Shown here: piece by piece, positions 6,547 through 8,288 of the stretch
How the letters are laid out: the number at the start of each line of letters is the position of its first letter
How positions within the stretch are numbered: position 1 is the first letter of the stretch
DNA from: Chloroflexota bacterium
Lineage (GTDB): Bacteria; Chloroflexota; Dehalococcoidia; Tepidiformales; Tepidiformaceae
DNA length: 8,288 bases
NCBI GenBank assembly: GCA_963169135.1
Contig: CAUJEQ010000088.1
Span: 1-8,288 of the forward strand
Direction: 5' to 3'
Position numbers and translations under genes: made by a program
Notes under the pieces: model-generated
Database searches by the model: none
Told to the model about the DNA's origin: nothing
The model's input: the letters and a program-made list of their open reading frames with translations, nothing else

Positions 6547-6768
6547 ATGACCAGCACCGCGCTCTTCGTGGTCACCCTGCGCGAATGGCTCGAAAGCCAG
6601 CGCCTCCAGGACACGCCGCACCGGGCAGCACTCAACGCCGCCATGAACGAGGGCGACACGACGGCCATCCGCAAGCTGCTCGGCGAGGCGCCCTTTAGCC
6701 GCGAACAACGGCGCTACCTCGACGACCTGCTCGAACGCTGGCAGAAGGCTGAAGCGGGCGACGATTGA
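6547..6768 (+). CDS. Small hypothetical protein, 73 residues
   Basis: No family is recognised. The ATG at 6547 is preceded at 6 bases by a near-ideal GGGAGGT (6534-6540), which selects it over the upstream in-frame start at 6457. The product is soluble and charged, with no membrane segment or cysteine. It appears mainly alpha-helical: an N-terminal helix (TALFVVTLREWLESQR), a central part rich in Ala/Asn/Glu, and a C-terminal amphipathic helix (FSREQRRYLDDLLERWQKAE). The arrangement suggests a small helical-bundle or interaction protein, but no function can be named. It follows the aldo/keto reductase by 101 bases and has a candidate promoter of its own, so it may be an independent unit. Confidence 0.75.
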   Translation: MTSTALFVVTLREWLESQRLQDTPHRAALNAAMNEGDTTAIRKLLGEAPFSREQRRYLDDLLERWQKAEAGDD

Positions 6769-6816
6769 CCCGGCAGCGGCACATGTCTGCGATCCGGCGG
6801 TGTGGTGACCACGATC

Positions 6817-7512
6817 ATGGCGCGTCCGCCCGCTCGCCGGTACAACCATGGCATGCGCTCCGGACTGTTCCCCGCTGCGGCTGCCGCCGAGCGCCTCGCC
6901 AGCGCGATCGCGCTCACCCCTGATGCCCGCATGGAGACCGTCGAGGCGTTCTTTGCCGGCAGCCCCCGCTCATCCGAAGGGCCACCAGGCCTCGGCAGGG
7001 CAATCATCGACTTCCAGGCGTGGGAGGTCGCGTCCGGGCGGATCGCGCCGAACGGCGGGGGCTCAGCGTGGTGGCGTGCGGTCAACGGTATGATGGTCCT
7101 CGACATTGCGGACGCCACGCGCGGTGATGATCCCGGCTCGTCCGCAGTCCGCGCATGGCTCGCGTACCTGTCGAGCGGTGAGCCACAGCTCGCGCTCTGG
7201 GAAGCCCACCAGCGTTCGCTCCACGCGGGCATCCGGGCGTCCGGGGCGCTCCTTGCCGCCGAACCGGACGCGGAGCGACGGTTTGCCGCCATCGTTATCG
7301 ATGTCGTCGACCGGACAGCCCTCAGCGGGACTGCCACCGACAACGACGGTCTCGCTCGCCTCACCGAACGCCACTACCCGCGCCTTTACCCCATCGACCC
7401 TGACGCTCTCCCGGCCCTCGAAGAGATGCGTGAGAAGACTGCTGCGCGCCTGCTCGATATCGGCGGCGACCCGTTCCAGGACGTGGGGATGGATTCCACC
7501 CGCTGGCCTTGA
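6817..7512 (+). CDS. Hypothetical protein, about 231 residues
   Basis: No family is recognised. The frame has strong GC-rich codon bias and ends at TGA 7510-7512. The start is uncertain: GTG 6802, ATG 6817 and ATG 6853 are all in frame and none has a convincing Shine-Dalgarno; 6817 is a compromise. The product is soluble and largely helical, with no cysteine cluster or transmembrane segment. Notable segments are GLGRAIIDFQAWE near residue 60, SAWWRAVNGMMVLDIADA near residue 85, LWEAHQRSLHAGIRASGALLAAEPDAERRF near the middle, and HYPRLYPIDPDALPALEEM towards the end. The many Trp and Ala residues suggest a packed helical domain. It lies 48 bases after the small protein gene on the same strand and could be co-transcribed with it. 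Confidence 0.65.
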   Translation: MARPPARRYNHGMRSGLFPAAAAAERLASAIALTPDARMETVEAFFAGSPRSSEGPPGLGRAIIDFQAWEVASGRIAPNGGGSAWWRAVNGMMVLDIADATRGDDPGSSAVRAWLAYLSSGEPQLALWEAHQRSLHAGIRASGALLAAEPDAERRFAAIVIDVVDRTALSGTATDNDGLARLTERHYPRLYPIDPDALPALEEMREKTAARLLDIGGDPFQDVGMDSTRWP

Positions 7513-7538
7513 CCCCTCGAAGGTCTTTCCGCACCTGC

Positions 7539-7544
7539 TAGACT
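7539..7544 (+). promoter_or_regulatory. Candidate extended -10 promoter of the GNAT gene
   Basis: TAGACT is preceded by TGC (TGcTAGACT), an extended -10 arrangement with four of six hexamer matches. It lies in the 100-bp gap before the acetyltransferase gene and implies a leader of about 60 bases. TTGACC at 7509-7514 is a good -35 sequence, but its 24-base spacer is too long. Confidence 0.3.
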
Positions 7545-7612
7545 GCGCCCGCACGAACGGATCAGCCAATTCACCGTATGCCAGCGCCGGGCAGTTACGA
7601 GGAGACTTTGTG

Positions 7613-8288
7613 ATGAGCCAGGGAACCCCCTTCGGCCCGGTTGACCTCGATTGGGGCGACCTTCGGCTGAGGAGCGCCGGCGCGGCTGACTCCGACGCGA
7701 TCTCCGACCTCGTACTCGGCGACGCGCATCAGGAGACGACCCGCGCAGCCATGAAGCTCTTCGGCCTGGATGAGCTGGAGAGGGTCCGGTCGCTCTTCCG
7801 CGTGCTCTGGCGTTCCGGCGAGAACTGGCGCCAGAGTGTCATCGCATACTCCGAAGGCGAGCCCGTTGGAGTCCTGCAGCGAGGCCCGTCCGGTCTGCGT
7901 GTCACGCCCCGCCTGGTGGTTACGGCGGTGCGGGCAATCGGGCCGGTCGCGCTTGCCCGCATCGGCTGGCGCATGCGCATTCAGTCAGCCGTTTCCCCGC
8001 GCAAGCCTCCGGGTGCCTACGTCATTTCCGAGCTCCATGTCGCCGTCAACGCGCGCGGTCGGGGAATCGGCCGGCAGTTGCTCGACTTCGCCGACCGCGA
8101 AGCCCGGGAACTGGCCTATCGTCAGATGGCGCTCCACACGCTCACCAGCAACCCGGCGCGCAACCTGTACAAGCGCCAGGGCTTCGTATCCGTCGAGGTG
8201 CGCTCGGACAAGCGGTACGAGCGGCTAACCGGAGTAGCGGGGAATGTACTGATGGTGAAAGATTTTGCCGTCAACCCGGCCGCCGCTG
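7613..8288 (+). CDS. GNAT-family N-acetyltransferase, 3' end missing
   Basis: The frame runs 225 codons to the right edge without a stop. Acetyl-CoA-dependent transfer of an acetyl group to an amine is inferred from the GNAT core: motif A, ELHVAVNARGRGIGRQLLDFA (140-160, with the pyrophosphate-binding R-G-R-G-I-G at 148-153), and motif B, TSNPARNLYKRQGFV (178-192). A basic, hydrophobic stretch (residues 95-132) precedes motif A and is longer than in minimal GNATs. The total is already a little above the usual 150-200 residues, so the stop is probably just outside the window. ATG 7613 is 8 bases after GAGGAG (7599-7604); GTG 7610 is an alternative. The acceptor substrate is unknown, and nothing links it to the redox genes. 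Confidence 0.85.
   Translation, partial: MSQGTPFGPVDLDWGDLRLRSAGAADSDAISDLVLGDAHQETTRAAMKLFGLDELERVRSLFRVLWRSGENWRQSVIAYSEGEPVGVLQRGPSGLRVTPRLVVTAVRAIGPVALARIGWRMRIQSAVSPRKPPGAYVISELHVAVNARGRGIGRQLLDFADREARELAYRQMALHTLTSNPARNLYKRQGFVSVEVRSDKRYERLTGVAGNVLMVKDFAVNPAAA

Noticed and set aside
6802..6812. Inverted repeat GTGGT-G-ACCAC before the unknown 231-residue gene
   Set aside because: The arms are only 5 bases, there is no second copy, and it may lie within the coding region if the GTG at 6802 is the start.

Overview
The window is GC-rich, gene-dense bacterial DNA with short intergenic gaps and no rRNA, tRNA, CRISPR array or recognisable insertion sequence. Nothing fixes the organism. The GC-rich code, the lack of hydrophobic export signals and the catabolic redox genes would fit an environmental Chloroflexota or actinobacterial-type genome, but that is only a guess.

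The left two thirds (1-5476) hold four co-directional minus-strand redox genes. In transcription order they are: a TMADH/2,4-dienoyl-CoA-reductase-like FMN/[4Fe-4S]/FAD protein (5476-3497); the ETF alpha subunit (about 3494-2556); the ETF beta subunit (2559-1744); and, after a 142-bp gap, the first ~533 residues of a class II DMSO-reductase-family molybdopterin oxidoreductase related to ethylbenzene and steroid-C25 dehydrogenases and NarG. The last gene runs off the left edge. It has no stop inside the window, and the long plus-strand frames opposite it are shadows. The first three genes abut or overlap by a few bases and look like a translationally coupled operon. The flavoprotein has lost the glycine motif for NAD(P)H, as trimethylamine dehydrogenase has, so the neighbouring ETF is its likely electron partner.

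The right third (5627-8288) is on the plus strand: a divergent aldo/keto reductase, a 73-residue small protein, an unrecognised ~231-residue protein, and a GNAT acetyltransferase cut by the right edge.

The most interesting non-coding signal is a 14-bp dyad, ATGAY-N4-ATCAT, that occurs once upstream of the molybdoenzyme gene (1663-1676) and once in the divergent flavoprotein/aldo-keto reductase promoter region (5514-5527). The copies share 12 of 14 bases. The core TGAT-N4-ATCA resembles CRP/FNR-family operators. This suggests one regulator controls the molybdoenzyme, the ETF-linked flavoprotein and perhaps the aldo/keto reductase as one redox or catabolic regulon. The substrate cannot be read from the sequence.
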